Source of the DNA: Eshraghiella sp964576255
Lineage (GTDB): Bacteria > Bacillota > Clostridia > Lachnospirales > Lachnospiraceae
NCBI GenBank assembly: GCA_964576255.1
Contig: CAZNUK010000026.1
Span: forward strand, 1-28,199
Direction: 5' to 3'
Length of the DNA stretch: 28,199 bases
A program made the position numbers and the translations under genes. The notes beneath the pieces are model-generated. The model was not told where the DNA came from and did not search any database. It saw only the letters and a list, made by a program, of their open reading frames with translations. Every line of letters starts with the position of its first letter. Position 1 is the first letter of the stretch. Positions 14,162 to 23,423 of this stretch are shown piece after piece.

Positions 14162-15295
14162 ATGAAGTTAAAACAACGAGACATTAATACACTTATAATT
14201 ATTGGTATTCTGTTAGTGGTTTTCTTGTCTTATTTTGTAGGTTTTCGAAATCTGATGGATAAGAATAATGCAGTGTCAGATGAGGTTGCGGCCTTAAAGC
14301 AAAAGTATGATAAGCTTGTGGATAATAAGGCGCGAGTTGATGATTACGAAAAAGAAATTGATAGCTACAATGAGCAGATAGAGGAGCTGTATGCTGAGTT
14401 TGATTCCGGTGCGTGTCAGGAGTATACTATTAAGTTCTTAGAAGGAACCGAGAATGGTACTAATTCATGGATTAAGACTGCTACAATTAAGCAGCCGGAG
14501 CAGATATATACTTTTGGTAATATTACATCAAGCAATCCTATATCATACGGAGAGGTTGTTTATGAGACTGATTATATTGGATACAAGGTTGAGACAACTC
14601 TTGCTTTTGAAACAAGTTATAGCAGTTTCAAAAACTTGATAGACTATATTATACACAATCAGTATAAATGTACGCTTGAGAGTTTGAGTGTGTCATATAA
14701 TTCTGCTGATGATATAGTATCCGGTTCATTCGTCCTTAGTCAGTTTGCTATCGATGGAGATGATAGAGAATTTGGTCAGGTATATACATCTAATCAAATT
14801 TTTGGAACAGAAAATATTTTCTCTTCTTCAGTATTTAATCCTACTGTTGTGGGAGAAGAGAATGGCAGTGATATTATGTCTGATTATGATTTGTTCCTTT
14901 CATTGCAATCATATGAGACTGATTCCGCAGCTTTGAAGATGGGATTTAAGACAGATTCAACCAAAACAATTACTAATGAAGATAATGATGTTAAAGATGT
15001 AACTGTTAAGATTACAGGCGAAGAAGGCGATTATCGCATTTCATATAAGGTGGGTAATGTTACATACCCTACTACTAATTATAATGAAGGTGCAGAATTT
15101 GTACCGGGTGTTAAGCTTTCAATGCTCATTAACAGTTCACAGAGAACAAGTGTTAATGATGTGAGTGGTGCCAATGTTACCATTATCAACGAATCTGATA
15201 AGACATTATACATTAAGGTTATTAATGAAGATGAGAGTATGCCAAGATTCAAGATTGAAGATAAGCAGGGTGACGTGGTAATTTATCAGGATTAA
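14162..15295 (+). CDS. pilO: PilO-like pilus assembly protein with long C-terminal extension
   Basis: The 377-residue product has a short cytoplasmic tail and one N-terminal membrane helix (INTLIIIGILLVVFLSYFVGF). A coiled coil follows (residues about 35-80: VAALKQKYDKLVDNKARVDDYEKEID), then an alpha/beta domain with the PilO-like segment VETTLAFETSYSSFKNLIDYI. In Gram-negative systems PilO is about 200 residues and pairs with PilN. Here about 170 further beta-rich residues follow, with no recognised domain. AGGAGG (14147-14152) in the end of the previous gene drives its start, one base after that gene's stop. PilO identity rests on topology, coiled coil and position. Confidence 0.8.
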   Translation: MKLKQRDINTLIIIGILLVVFLSYFVGFRNLMDKNNAVSDEVAALKQKYDKLVDNKARVDDYEKEIDSYNEQIEELYAEFDSGACQEYTIKFLEGTENGTNSWIKTATIKQPEQIYTFGNITSSNPISYGEVVYETDYIGYKVETTLAFETSYSSFKNLIDYIIHNQYKCTLESLSVSYNSADDIVSGSFVLSQFAIDGDDREFGQVYTSNQIFGTENIFSSSVFNPTVVGEENGSDIMSDYDLFLSLQSYETDSAALKMGFKTDSTKTITNEDNDVKDVTVKITGEEGDYRISYKVGNVTYPTTNYNEGAEFVPGVKLSMLINSSQRTSVNDVSGANVTIINESDKTLYIKVINEDESMPRFKIEDKQGDVVIYQD

Positions 15296-15312
15296 GTAAA
15301 GGATTGAAGTTT

Positions 15313-16551
15313 ATGAGACGTTTGGCTAAGAGTAATAAATTAAATAAAGGTTTTTCTCTTATAGAGGTGTTGGTTGCTATGGCAGTAATTACACTTATCA
15401 GTATTCCGCTTTTGCGTACATTTGTTACTTCGGCTCAGATTAATACGAAGGCGAAGAAATTGCAGAATGCAACGGATATAGCACAAAACGTCTCAGAAAA
15501 CTTCACTACAATACCATTGGTGACACTTAGCGGTCAATATGAGAAAAATGAGATTTTATGTGGCGAATATTTAAAGACAAATAACATGGTTGTATTCAAG
15601 AATCTGGGTGATGGAAGTGTGGATGAAAATGATATTCCATATTTTAAAGGCAATGACGGAGAGAAGTTTTATGTCACAGTAACAATGAATCCGGATGAAT
15701 ATTCAAAATCAGGAACTATTGTGGGTGTTGAGAATATTAATGATTATATTGTACCATCCATGGGAGATTTGTTTAGTACTGACGTAGTTACTGCGTATAG
15801 CCAGTTTACTAAATATGATAACAGAATAAGGACCGCATTTAGAACGGAATATCCTGATGTGGAAGCTTTTTTTGAGGAAGGGTTTGGTAATGATGATATT
15901 AAGAAGGAAGTTTATGTTTATATCAAACAAACACCTTCGGGATCATATATCGAATATGAATACAGTATGACGGTTAAATATATATATTGTACTTCTCATA
16001 CGACTGATTATGTCGAATCTACGTATTATATAGATTATGATTTTACATTGGCAAGTGGTACAATTTCAAAGTCCGAAGATTTGCCGGAATTATTCCTCTT
16101 ATATACTCCGTTTGATAGGTTTGATACAGCTTATTCAGGAACGTACGCTAGGGATGAAATATATATATCCTATATGGAGGGAGAGCAATATGTTGAGTCA
16201 GAAGAACCTATGGATATTTATATTATTGAACAGAGCGTTACAAAGGGACTTGATAAAAGTAAAATATATTTAAAACATCATAAGAATGCATTTTATAGTG
16301 GGGCACTTAATAATTATGGAACAGCAAATAATAAATATTTGATGATTTATTCTACTATTGACGGATGGCCGGAAAATGTAACTTCAGGTAAAGATCATTT
16401 GCTTGAGTTATATGAGGTTCAGGTATATGTACGATACAACGAACCGGACGGTAACGATATCACTTATTATGCCAACGGTAAATTTAATACGGATGATGTT
16501 TATACACAGGTATCAGCGATAAAAGAGGAAAAACCTCGAACCGAGCAGTAA
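15313..16551 (+). CDS. Minor pilin-like protein, PilV/GspI type
   Basis: The N-terminus MRRLAKSNKLNKG is followed by FSLIEVLVAMAVITLISIPLL, a prepilin site with Gly13 and Glu at mature position 5. The motif SLIEVLVAMAVI is typical of PilV/GspI minor pilins. The 412-residue length is two to three times that of classical family members and includes a tyrosine-rich beta region (TPSGSYIEYEYSMTVKYIYC). ATG 15313 is preferred over TTG 15304 because AAAGGA (15298-15303) is 9 nt away. It follows the pilO-like gene closely and precedes the PilX-like gene by less than 20 nt. The subtype call is from motif and order. Confidence 0.82.
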   Translation: MRRLAKSNKLNKGFSLIEVLVAMAVITLISIPLLRTFVTSAQINTKAKKLQNATDIAQNVSENFTTIPLVTLSGQYEKNEILCGEYLKTNNMVVFKNLGDGSVDENDIPYFKGNDGEKFYVTVTMNPDEYSKSGTIVGVENINDYIVPSMGDLFSTDVVTAYSQFTKYDNRIRTAFRTEYPDVEAFFEEGFGNDDIKKEVYVYIKQTPSGSYIEYEYSMTVKYIYCTSHTTDYVESTYYIDYDFTLASGTISKSEDLPELFLLYTPFDRFDTAYSGTYARDEIYISYMEGEQYVESEEPMDIYIIEQSVTKGLDKSKIYLKHHKNAFYSGALNNYGTANNKYLMIYSTIDGWPENVTSGKDHLLELYEVQVYVRYNEPDGNDITYYANGKFNTDDVYTQVSAIKEEKPRTEQ

Positions 16552-16569
16552 AGGAGGATGATCTTAGTA

Positions 16570-18831
16570 ATGAAGTGTAAAATTATGATGAAAAGATTGA
16601 ACAATAAGGGGTCATCTCTTATGTTCGTATTGATTGCAATTGCATTTGTATCTATTTTAACTGCTGTTATTATTTCAGCGGCTACTACCAATTATCGACT
16701 TAAGGTAATGAACAATAGAACGCAAAAGACTTTTTATAATGCTGAAATTGCCGTCGAAGAAGTATACGCAGGTTTTGGCAAGGATAGCTGTGATGCATTG
16801 GAAGAGTGTTATCTTGCAATTGCCAAAAATCTTACAGAGAAAATTGAAATTGAAGGTGAGTATTATGCTGTTAATATAGATAATAGTGCAGCAAATAAGC
16901 AGCTCAAAGAAGATTTTTTTACTAAGATGTACAACACTCTGTGTGGACCGGGTGTTGATTTGGATGAATATTTATCTTCATATCTTACTGATCCAAGTGG
17001 TGCTTCTGTTGTGGGGCATGGCACAGTAAGGTATCAAAATGATAGTATAGATAATTATTTGGTTATCGAAGATGTTATCATCTCTTACAAGGAAGAAGGT
17101 TATGATTATTTTTCAACAGTTGCTGTTGATATATCTATAACTTATCCTGATGAGGAGTTTGATTTTATTAGTAATACAAGAAGCAATCTTCAGACTTTTT
17201 TAGAGTATTGTATTATTGCTATGGATGGAATTAAGGTTGGTGATGGAGCCGGAAATTCTTCTGACGGTAATGTTGTTGGTGGAGTTTTTGCCGGTGATAA
17301 TGGAATTATTATTGATAGTAATTCTGAATTAGCCATTGGAGTTGATGACAGTATTCAGAAATCTACAATTATTTCAACCGGTGATTTTGATGTGTATGGA
17401 AAACTTACATTTAGAAATGGCGATTTGTGGTGTAAGAATATAAATGTTGGTAGCGAATCTGTAAGTAATTCCAGTGTGGATTTTAATGTATCTACATCGG
17501 ATGACTATAAGACCAGAGTGTTTTTGTCAGATGACTTGAATATACAAGGCAATAACTGTACGGTTGAGCTTGGTGAAGAATTTTTTGGTTATGGTCGCTC
17601 AGGCAGTCTGGAAGGTCAATTGAATGCAGGTTATAGTAGTTCCGTTATTATAAATGGAAGAGAAAGTAGTTTTTCTGCAACTGACCTTACAAAGTTTGTT
17701 GTAGCCGGCAGAGCCTTCGTTGATTTTGATACAGAGGGAGTTGCTGATTATATAACGGCCGATTCTCTTGGTATTAAAGGATTACAGAAGATATATCTTG
17801 TACCGACTAAATATATTGCTCCGAAGAATGCAACGGCATCAGAAAATATTGCAAACAATCCTACAGCGGCAACTAATGTTACTGAAATTACAATTAATTT
17901 AAATGACTTTTTTGCAGCGGAATTGCTAAATTCTGAATCACAATATACTGTAACGACAATTGATGGTCTTTCATATTTTTATCTTAACTTTAAAGATAAG
18001 GAAGCTCAGAAAAAGTATGTTAAGTGTATTTTGGATGATAGTTATTTTGAATCTAATATAACAAATAAAGGTCCAAATTATGTTGATGACAGGAGAACAC
18101 TTAAAACAACTGTAACAAACAGTATGAATGCCTTTATGCTTACAGGTGTTGTTGAACTTGGTTTTACTTCAACAACAAGCTTCTATACTGAAGGTAATTT
18201 ATATGAGGTTACGGGAGGCGCAATGAATTCAAATGAGAATTCAGCAGCGTTGGGCAATATTGATGCGGTATGTTCAGATAAAATTAACAGATTTAGTGTT
18301 ATCAAAAGCTATTTGTATGATATTGGCGCAAATAGTACAAGTGACTCTGCTTATGCAGCATTACCTGAGTATTTCTATATAGCAGGAACTAAATATTATA
18401 AGAGTGAAATAAATACATATAATGCTTATCAAAGGATTCTTGATACAGAGAAGCTGGAACGCTTAGATTCTGATTATGTTAATATAAGGACTGATAATAC
18501 TGTTTCGGCAGTTATTGTAAATGGTACTTATACAGTTCCTGATAATGTAATTGGTGGTGTTATAATTGCTTATGGACAGGACATTATAGTTAAAAATAGT
18601 TTTGAGGGCCTTATAATTACCGATGGAAAAGTAACAATTATCACTGATTCCGGCGAATTGATTACGGATGGTGTAAGAGATGTTGCCAGCAGAATTTTGG
18701 ATGAAGACCTTTATCTGGCACAGTTTTTCTATGCATATCAGATGGAAACAAGTGATGGCAGGGCTACATCTAATGTTGAAATCAATGATGTTTTAAGCTT
18801 TGATAACTGGAGAAAAAATTATGCAGACTAA
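16570..18831 (+). CDS. Large PilX/GspK-like minor pilin without Glu5
   Basis: The leader MKCKIMMKRLNNKG ends in Gly14. The mature part begins SSLMFVLIAIAFVSILTAVI, so position 5 is Phe, not Glu. Among minor pilins, loss of Glu5 marks the GspK subunit, placed at the very tip because nothing is added above it. The 753-residue protein is far longer than GspK. Its body looks beta-rich and repetitive (GDFDVYGKLTFRNGDLW, VGSESVSNSSVDF, VFLSDDLNIQGNN, DNVIGGVIIAYGQDIIVKN, EGLIITDGKVTI), suggesting beta-helix-like stretches. ATG 16570 lies 12 nt after AGGAGG; ATG 16558 directly abuts it. The next gene overlaps its end by 11 nt. Subtype is inference. Confidence 0.8.
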   Translation: MKCKIMMKRLNNKGSSLMFVLIAIAFVSILTAVIISAATTNYRLKVMNNRTQKTFYNAEIAVEEVYAGFGKDSCDALEECYLAIAKNLTEKIEIEGEYYAVNIDNSAANKQLKEDFFTKMYNTLCGPGVDLDEYLSSYLTDPSGASVVGHGTVRYQNDSIDNYLVIEDVIISYKEEGYDYFSTVAVDISITYPDEEFDFISNTRSNLQTFLEYCIIAMDGIKVGDGAGNSSDGNVVGGVFAGDNGIIIDSNSELAIGVDDSIQKSTIISTGDFDVYGKLTFRNGDLWCKNINVGSESVSNSSVDFNVSTSDDYKTRVFLSDDLNIQGNNCTVELGEEFFGYGRSGSLEGQLNAGYSSSVIINGRESSFSATDLTKFVVAGRAFVDFDTEGVADYITADSLGIKGLQKIYLVPTKYIAPKNATASENIANNPTAATNVTEITINLNDFFAAELLNSESQYTVTTIDGLSYFYLNFKDKEAQKKYVKCILDDSYFESNITNKGPNYVDDRRTLKTTVTNSMNAFMLTGVVELGFTSTTSFYTEGNLYEVTGGAMNSNENSAALGNIDAVCSDKINRFSVIKSYLYDIGANSTSDSAYAALPEYFYIAGTKYYKSEINTYNAYQRILDTEKLERLDSDYVNIRTDNTVSAVIVNGTYTVPDNVIGGVIIAYGQDIIVKNSFEGLIITDGKVTIITDSGELITDGVRDVASRILDEDLYLAQFFYAYQMETSDGRATSNVEINDVLSFDNWRKNYAD

Positions 18832-19396
18832 GAAGAATAATAATAACGCTGGTTTTTCATTAGTAGAGTTAATTGTTGTTGTGGCATTGATGGGACTACT
18901 AATTGGTGGAACATTAATTACATATTACACAATAAGCAGTCATAATATCGATAAAGCTAAGGGCTATATTGAAGATAGCCTTAATGAAGTACGTAGCAGA
19001 GCAATGACTACACAGGCTAAGAGCTGGGAGGTTGTAATTACATCTGAGGATGTTAAGGTGAATAGGATTGATTCAGTAAATACAGCAGAGGATGTAAGTT
19101 CAGATGTTACAACAAACATTCAGGGGAATAAGTTTCCTTCTAATGTTTCTATTTCATTAAAACAGGGTGAGAAAGAGTATATTATTGGCGGTGATACGGG
19201 ATATGACAGCATTAATATATCGTACAAGCTTTTATCGGGAGAAGTAAGCAAGGTCAGCGTTGTTAAGAACGATACACCAACGGTATTGTTTTCATCTGAT
19301 GAAGCACAGTATTGCGATATAGTGCTTACATACAGGGACCGAACTAAAAAAATCAGGTTGTATTATTCTACAGGTAAATTTGTTGCAGATGAATAA
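18821..19396 (+). CDS. Minor pilin-like protein, FimT/GspH type
   Basis: MQTKKNNNNAG is followed by FSLVELIVVVALMGLLIGGTL, a canonical prepilin site (Gly11, Glu at mature position 5). The SLVELIVVVALMGLL core and short length (191 residues) fit the FimT/GspH class. After the helix (SLNEVRSRAMTTQAKSWEVVI), a small beta domain follows. ATG 18821 is preferred because TGGAGA lies 7-8 nt upstream within the previous gene. The gene overlaps the PilX-like gene by 11 nt, indicating coupled translation. Confidence 0.82.
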   Translation: MQTKKNNNNAGFSLVELIVVVALMGLLIGGTLITYYTISSHNIDKAKGYIEDSLNEVRSRAMTTQAKSWEVVITSEDVKVNRIDSVNTAEDVSSDVTTNIQGNKFPSNVSISLKQGEKEYIIGGDTGYDSINISYKLLSGEVSKVSVVKNDTPTVLFSSDEAQYCDIVLTYRDRTKKIRLYYSTGKFVADE

Positions 19397-19417
19397 TTAT
19401 TGATGGGAGTCCGACTT

Positions 19418-20056
19418 ATGAAAGGTGTTATTAAAGAGCTACAACAGAATAAAGGTATGTCATTATTGGAAATTTTGGTTTCTGTTGCCATAAGTATGAT
19501 TGTTATGGTTGTTGCTGCAACTTTTATTTCTAATGGTTCTGTGTTTTTTAAAAAACAGAGCAAAACTATTGACTTACAAAATGAACTCATGGAAGTATCT
19601 AATCAGATTAATGATGCTCTTTTACAGTCAACAGATGAATTGAAGATTACTATTAGTGGTAATGCTGCACAAATATATACAGGAACATATGATAAAGATA
19701 GCGAAAAATTCACATCAGGTAAGGGTAGTGCCAGATATATAGAATGGCAGAATAATACTGTATATGTAATGAACGTAACAGAGGTAAGTGATGAAACCCT
19801 GAAACAAGGATATTTAATGGGAAAATATGTGAACAGTATTTCTATAGCTGTTTCATCCGATTGTCAGGTTGTTCAAGTCGATAACAGTGTTGCATATGAA
19901 CAACCTCTAATCCTTGAGATTTCTGTCAGCGTAACCAAGGATGGCGAGACTCGTAGCGATTCGAGAGTTGTGACATTAAGGAATGAATTAGATAAGTTTG
20001 AAATTAATGGTGAGGTATATACACCTAACGAGGATGGATTGTTGTGTAAGAAATAA
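19418..20056 (+). CDS. Minor pilin-like protein, PilW/GspJ type
   Basis: MKGVIKELQQNKG precedes MSLLEILVSVAISMIVMVVAA, a prepilin site with Gly13, Met at mature position 1 and Glu at position 5. The SLLEILVSVAISMIV pattern and the following segment rich in Gln and Asn (KKQSKTIDLQNELMEVSNQI) fit PilW/GspJ. It has 212 residues. ATG 19418 is preferred because GGGAG (19405-19409) is 8 nt away; TTG 19400 and ATG 19403 precede it in frame. It completes a set of four minor pilin classes in this operon. Confidence 0.82.
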   Translation: MKGVIKELQQNKGMSLLEILVSVAISMIVMVVAATFISNGSVFFKKQSKTIDLQNELMEVSNQINDALLQSTDELKITISGNAAQIYTGTYDKDSEKFTSGKGSARYIEWQNNTVYVMNVTEVSDETLKQGYLMGKYVNSISIAVSSDCQVVQVDNSVAYEQPLILEISVSVTKDGETRSDSRVVTLRNELDKFEINGEVYTPNEDGLLCKK

Positions 20057-20096
20057 TCGTTGTAATGTGGATGATTTTTAGAAAGCAGGTGCGAAA

Positions 20097-23000
20097 ATGA
20101 AAGTAAAGGAAAAAACACAAAGTATTATAGTTCAGATACTTGTTGCTGTTGCCGTATGCATATTTACTGCTATCGGCTTTGGGGCAGTTACATGGTCGAG
20201 GGGTAGTGCTGACAATTCACAGGTTTTGGCAGTGAATTCGGGATCATCATATATGTATCGAGTTCTAGAAATTGAACCTTGTTGGTCATATATATATGAT
20301 GATTCAGATGCTGATACGGATGATAAAGCTACGAATAATAAGAATGCAATGGCTACTGCGTTGGGTTGTTCGGCAAGTGATATTTATTTTAAAAGTGTGT
20401 CAACAGCTGAGTTTAACGGAATGAATGAAGATTTGGTTGCGTCATATGATATAATTGTTATAGGGCTTCAGACTGGTTCAATGAATACAGTAAATGGTTC
20501 TACTATATATAATGACAGATATAGTGCCAATTCTCTTAATGGATATATATATCTTGCATATGGAGATTTGGTAAAATATGATGACCGAATGGCAGGAATG
20601 TTGCCAGTTGAATATATGGCTATAGATGATTATGTTAGTGGAGTAGTTTATGATTCAAGCGGTTATAGATGGACGTTTAGCAATAGTGTGCTACAATACG
20701 GCACCGGCACCGGCACCGGCAAAGACGCTGTATACATTACATATTCCATGGATAATGGAACAGCAGCTACAACCAACTGGAAAGCTAGCAAGACTATTTA
20801 TAGTATGAAAAATTCTGCAGTCTGGACTCCTGCTATGCAACAATATTTTACTGCTAATTATCCTGGTGAAAACTATTTTGTACTTTATAGTATTAATAGC
20901 AGGTCATGGTCTACTAATGAGGCCTATTACAATGATCCTATTGGAAATGCAAGATTTTCAGGAAACGACATAACTAAAAAGAAAATGAATGAGATTATTG
21001 ATTTTATTAGTACCGGTCGACCTGTAATATTAGCGGATAAGTTATTTACTTGTGTGTCTGAAAATAATGATAATGCCAATAGTAATAAATCTGCTTATCC
21101 TACATCCAATATGTACAGCCTGTTAACGGCAATTAATAGTAAAGATAATATAATAAAGTTTTCTGAATTAAGCTCCAAACTTGCAGGCATAATTCATAAT
21201 CCTGTACTTGAAATTACTAATCATACAATGACTTATCAGAATGCCAGCGATGTATGGGTAACTGCTCCACAAATCTCATATGCCAGTGGCTTGGTGGATG
21301 AAAATTGTATTATTTACGATGTGGAGAAGTTTAGATATACAGTTGATTTTAATGCTACACCAAATAAAGCTTATTTTGTTAAGGTAATTGTTGATAAGGA
21401 TACTGACGGAAGATTTGACAGCGAACCTACGGTGGATGATTTTAATGAAGTGTATTATGCTACAATTGTAACGGCTGATACTGAAACGGTACATTGCCAG
21501 ATGGATATCAATTTGCCGGAAGGTTATAATGGTATGTTTGGATGGCAGATATTGGTTGAAGAATTGGATAGTGCACAAAATCCAATTGACAGAGTCAGCG
21601 TAGAGGGACACACTGTTGTTAAAGGACAGACAAAGGAAATAAAGGTTTTACAGCTTCAATCAGGTACTGCGCAGGCCCTTAATATGAATATGAATAATGG
21701 AAGTACGTATGCTACTTATATGAAGAAGGCAGGCAATTTGCTAGGGTATAATGTAAATGTTACAGTTATGAATGTTGATAGTTTTGAGAATCTATTCAAA
21801 AGTAATCCATACACCAAGGGAGAATCTTATAAAACTTCTGCAGATTATCTTAATGCAAATGGATATAATATGTTAGTTATTGGATTTTCGGATAGCTTTA
21901 ACAAAGAAGATATTTCTGATGATTTTGGTGCTCTTAGTTGTGTAACTGATTATATGGAAAATGGTAACTCTGTATTGTTTTCTCATGATACAATGCAGTT
22001 TCAGCCTTCCGGCAATATGGGAATCGCATTTAGTTCGGTAGAGACAAAAGCGGCTACTAAGTACTCTCCTAAACAAAGAACGCTATACTTGAAACAGACA
22101 GCAGGCTGGAATGAGCGTGCAGGTGTAATGATGACACTTGCTATGCGTGATCTGGTAGGTATGGACCGCTATAGTGTAACCACAATGCCGTCATATTCTG
22201 ATCAGGATAAGGCTGCTGCCGGTGTTCCACAAAAGGCGGATGGTTCATATATTTATGAAATTCAGGGCTTCTCGAATCTTGCATTAATGTGGTTAAATAT
22301 ACATAGAAATTATGTGACTAATGTAAACAGTACTAAAGTGAATACATTATTACCACATAACAAACTTACTGCGGAGAATACTAAGTATGATAATGTTAGA
22401 ACGCAACGTGTAGAAGAAATCAATGAGGGTCAGATTACAATGTTCCCATATGATGTAACAACGACAGGATATGTTGATGTTGATTGGACTCATTCACAGT
22501 ATTTTCAGTTGGATTTAGAGGATGATGATGTTGTGGTATGGTACACTCTTACATCTACAACTGATAAAAGTGTCAATGGTGAGATGTATAGATATATGTC
22601 GAGAGATGCAGCTAACAATTATTACATATATTCAAAGGGAAATATTACATATACCGGAGCGGGACATGTAACTTGTGAATCTGGTAAGGGCTACATAACA
22701 GCCACACAGGAGTTAAAACTGTTTGTTAATACCGTTATTAGAGCGGCAACGGCAGGTAATTTTGTTCCAACAGTATCCTCAGTAAATGGTTCAAATACTC
22801 CGGTTGCCGGTACATATGTGGTTTTCCCAAAACCATTTGACACGGAATATCTTGTACAGTTTATTGCATATGATGAAGATTTAGCAACAAAAGCAGTTGT
22901 TAAAGACAGTTATCCTGATGAGGTAGAGGAGCATATTGGACGTTTCGATAGTGGTGCAGTATATTGGAATGATAATGGCACTTATAGAGTACTTAAGACG

Positions 23001-23258
23001 TATTCAAGAACCGGAAGTGCTGATAACTACCTTTTAAATGGAGAAGTAGAAGATTTCGTTATATATAATCCGTTAGACAGAGGTATGACTATGGATCAGA
23101 TTAACGCAAACACTCTTCTTAAAAATATGTATGACTGCTATAATGCATACAATAATAATAGTCAGGTCGATTTAGTAATTGAGGCAACAGACTATTATGG
23201 CGAGACCGGTTCATGTATTATTCAGGTTGTTGAGCAGGAATTATTCGACTTGGATTAA
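20097..23258 (+). CDS. Giant exported protein, candidate pilus-associated tip or surface protein
   Basis: The 1053-residue protein has one N-terminal hydrophobic segment (IIVQILVAVAVCIFTAIGFG) and no prepilin Gly-Glu motif, so it is exported by signal peptide or anchor, not as a pilin. Two segments look like Rossmann or glutamine-amidotransferase-like folds. The first has DIIVIGL at residue 118 and IIDFISTGRPVILADKL near 300-316. The second has NMLVIGF near 592 and CVTDYMENGNSVLFSHD near 615-631. Between and after them are beta-sandwich-like stretches, and the C-terminus (LVIEATDYYGETGSCIIQV) resembles a cadherin-like strand pair. It has no sortase motif. I believe it belongs to the uncharacterised DUF5057 group of Lachnospiraceae, but cannot check. 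Its last position in the pilin operon suggests a pilus function; this is inference. Confidence 0.8.
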   Translation: MKVKEKTQSIIVQILVAVAVCIFTAIGFGAVTWSRGSADNSQVLAVNSGSSYMYRVLEIEPCWSYIYDDSDADTDDKATNNKNAMATALGCSASDIYFKSVSTAEFNGMNEDLVASYDIIVIGLQTGSMNTVNGSTIYNDRYSANSLNGYIYLAYGDLVKYDDRMAGMLPVEYMAIDDYVSGVVYDSSGYRWTFSNSVLQYGTGTGTGKDAVYITYSMDNGTAATTNWKASKTIYSMKNSAVWTPAMQQYFTANYPGENYFVLYSINSRSWSTNEAYYNDPIGNARFSGNDITKKKMNEIIDFISTGRPVILADKLFTCVSENNDNANSNKSAYPTSNMYSLLTAINSKDNIIKFSELSSKLAGIIHNPVLEITNHTMTYQNASDVWVTAPQISYASGLVDENCIIYDVEKFRYTVDFNATPNKAYFVKVIVDKDTDGRFDSEPTVDDFNEVYYATIVTADTETVHCQMDINLPEGYNGMFGWQILVEELDSAQNPIDRVSVEGHTVVKGQTKEIKVLQLQSGTAQALNMNMNNGSTYATYMKKAGNLLGYNVNVTVMNVDSFENLFKSNPYTKGESYKTSADYLNANGYNMLVIGFSDSFNKEDISDDFGALSCVTDYMENGNSVLFSHDTMQFQPSGNMGIAFSSVETKAATKYSPKQRTLYLKQTAGWNERAGVMMTLAMRDLVGMDRYSVTTMPSYSDQDKAAAGVPQKADGSYIYEIQGFSNLALMWLNIHRNYVTNVNSTKVNTLLPHNKLTAENTKYDNVRTQRVEEINEGQITMFPYDVTTTGYVDVDWTHSQYFQLDLEDDDVVVWYTLTSTTDKSVNGEMYRYMSRDAANNYYIYSKGNITYTGAGHVTCESGKGYITATQELKLFVNTVIRAATAGNFVPTVSSVNGSNTPVAGTYVVFPKPFDTEYLVQFIAYDEDLATKAVVKDSYPDEVEEHIGRFDSGAVYWNDNGTYRVLKTYSRTGSADNYLLNGEVEDFVIYNPLDRGMTMDQINANTLLKNMYDCYNAYNNNSQVDLVIEATDYYGETGSCIIQVVEQELFDLD
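20700..20717 (+). repeat. GGCACC hexanucleotide repeat inside the giant protein gene
   Basis: Three perfect GGCACC units, followed by GGCAAA, encode Gly-Thr repeats (residues 202-208). The patch is GC-rich in an AT-rich gene. A 6-bp unit changes length without shifting the frame. Confidence 0.9.
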
Positions 23259-23294
23259 TTCTTTATAAAAACTTAATAATTAAAGCATTTACTT

Positions 23295-23332
23295 TATGGA
23301 GCTGTCATGTTATGATAGCTCCATAGTTTTTT
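23295..23332 (+). terminator. Strong terminator ending the pilus locus
   Basis: TATGGAGCTGTCAT (23295-23308) pairs over 14 bp with ATGATAGCTCCATA (23312-23325), with one G.T pair and a GTT loop. A G and six T follow. It is 37 nt past the stop of the giant protein and isolates the pilus transcript from comM. Confidence 0.92.
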
Positions 23333-23366
23333 GTTTTCAAATTTCTATTATTATTTATTTCATTTA

Positions 23367-23380
23367 CGGATGACCATCCG
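23367..23380 (+). promoter_or_regulatory. Small leader hairpin before comM
   Basis: CGGATG and CATCCG form a short stem around AC, followed by GGGGGAC. It lies about 45 nt before the comM start in a leader with no other clear element. No known riboswitch is recognised and the role is unknown. Confidence 0.35.
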
Positions 23381-23423
23381 GGGGACTCAATTTTATACAA
23401 ATTTAATTAAGGAGGTTTTGCTT

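Noticed and set aside
23367..23390. Riboswitch before comM
   Set aside because: Only one short stem is present and no known riboswitch core could be matched.
23331..23423. N-terminal extension of ComM from an upstream ATG at 23331
   Set aside because: That start lies in the T run of the preceding terminator, while a strong AAGGAGG precedes ATG 23424 and the family N-terminus begins there.
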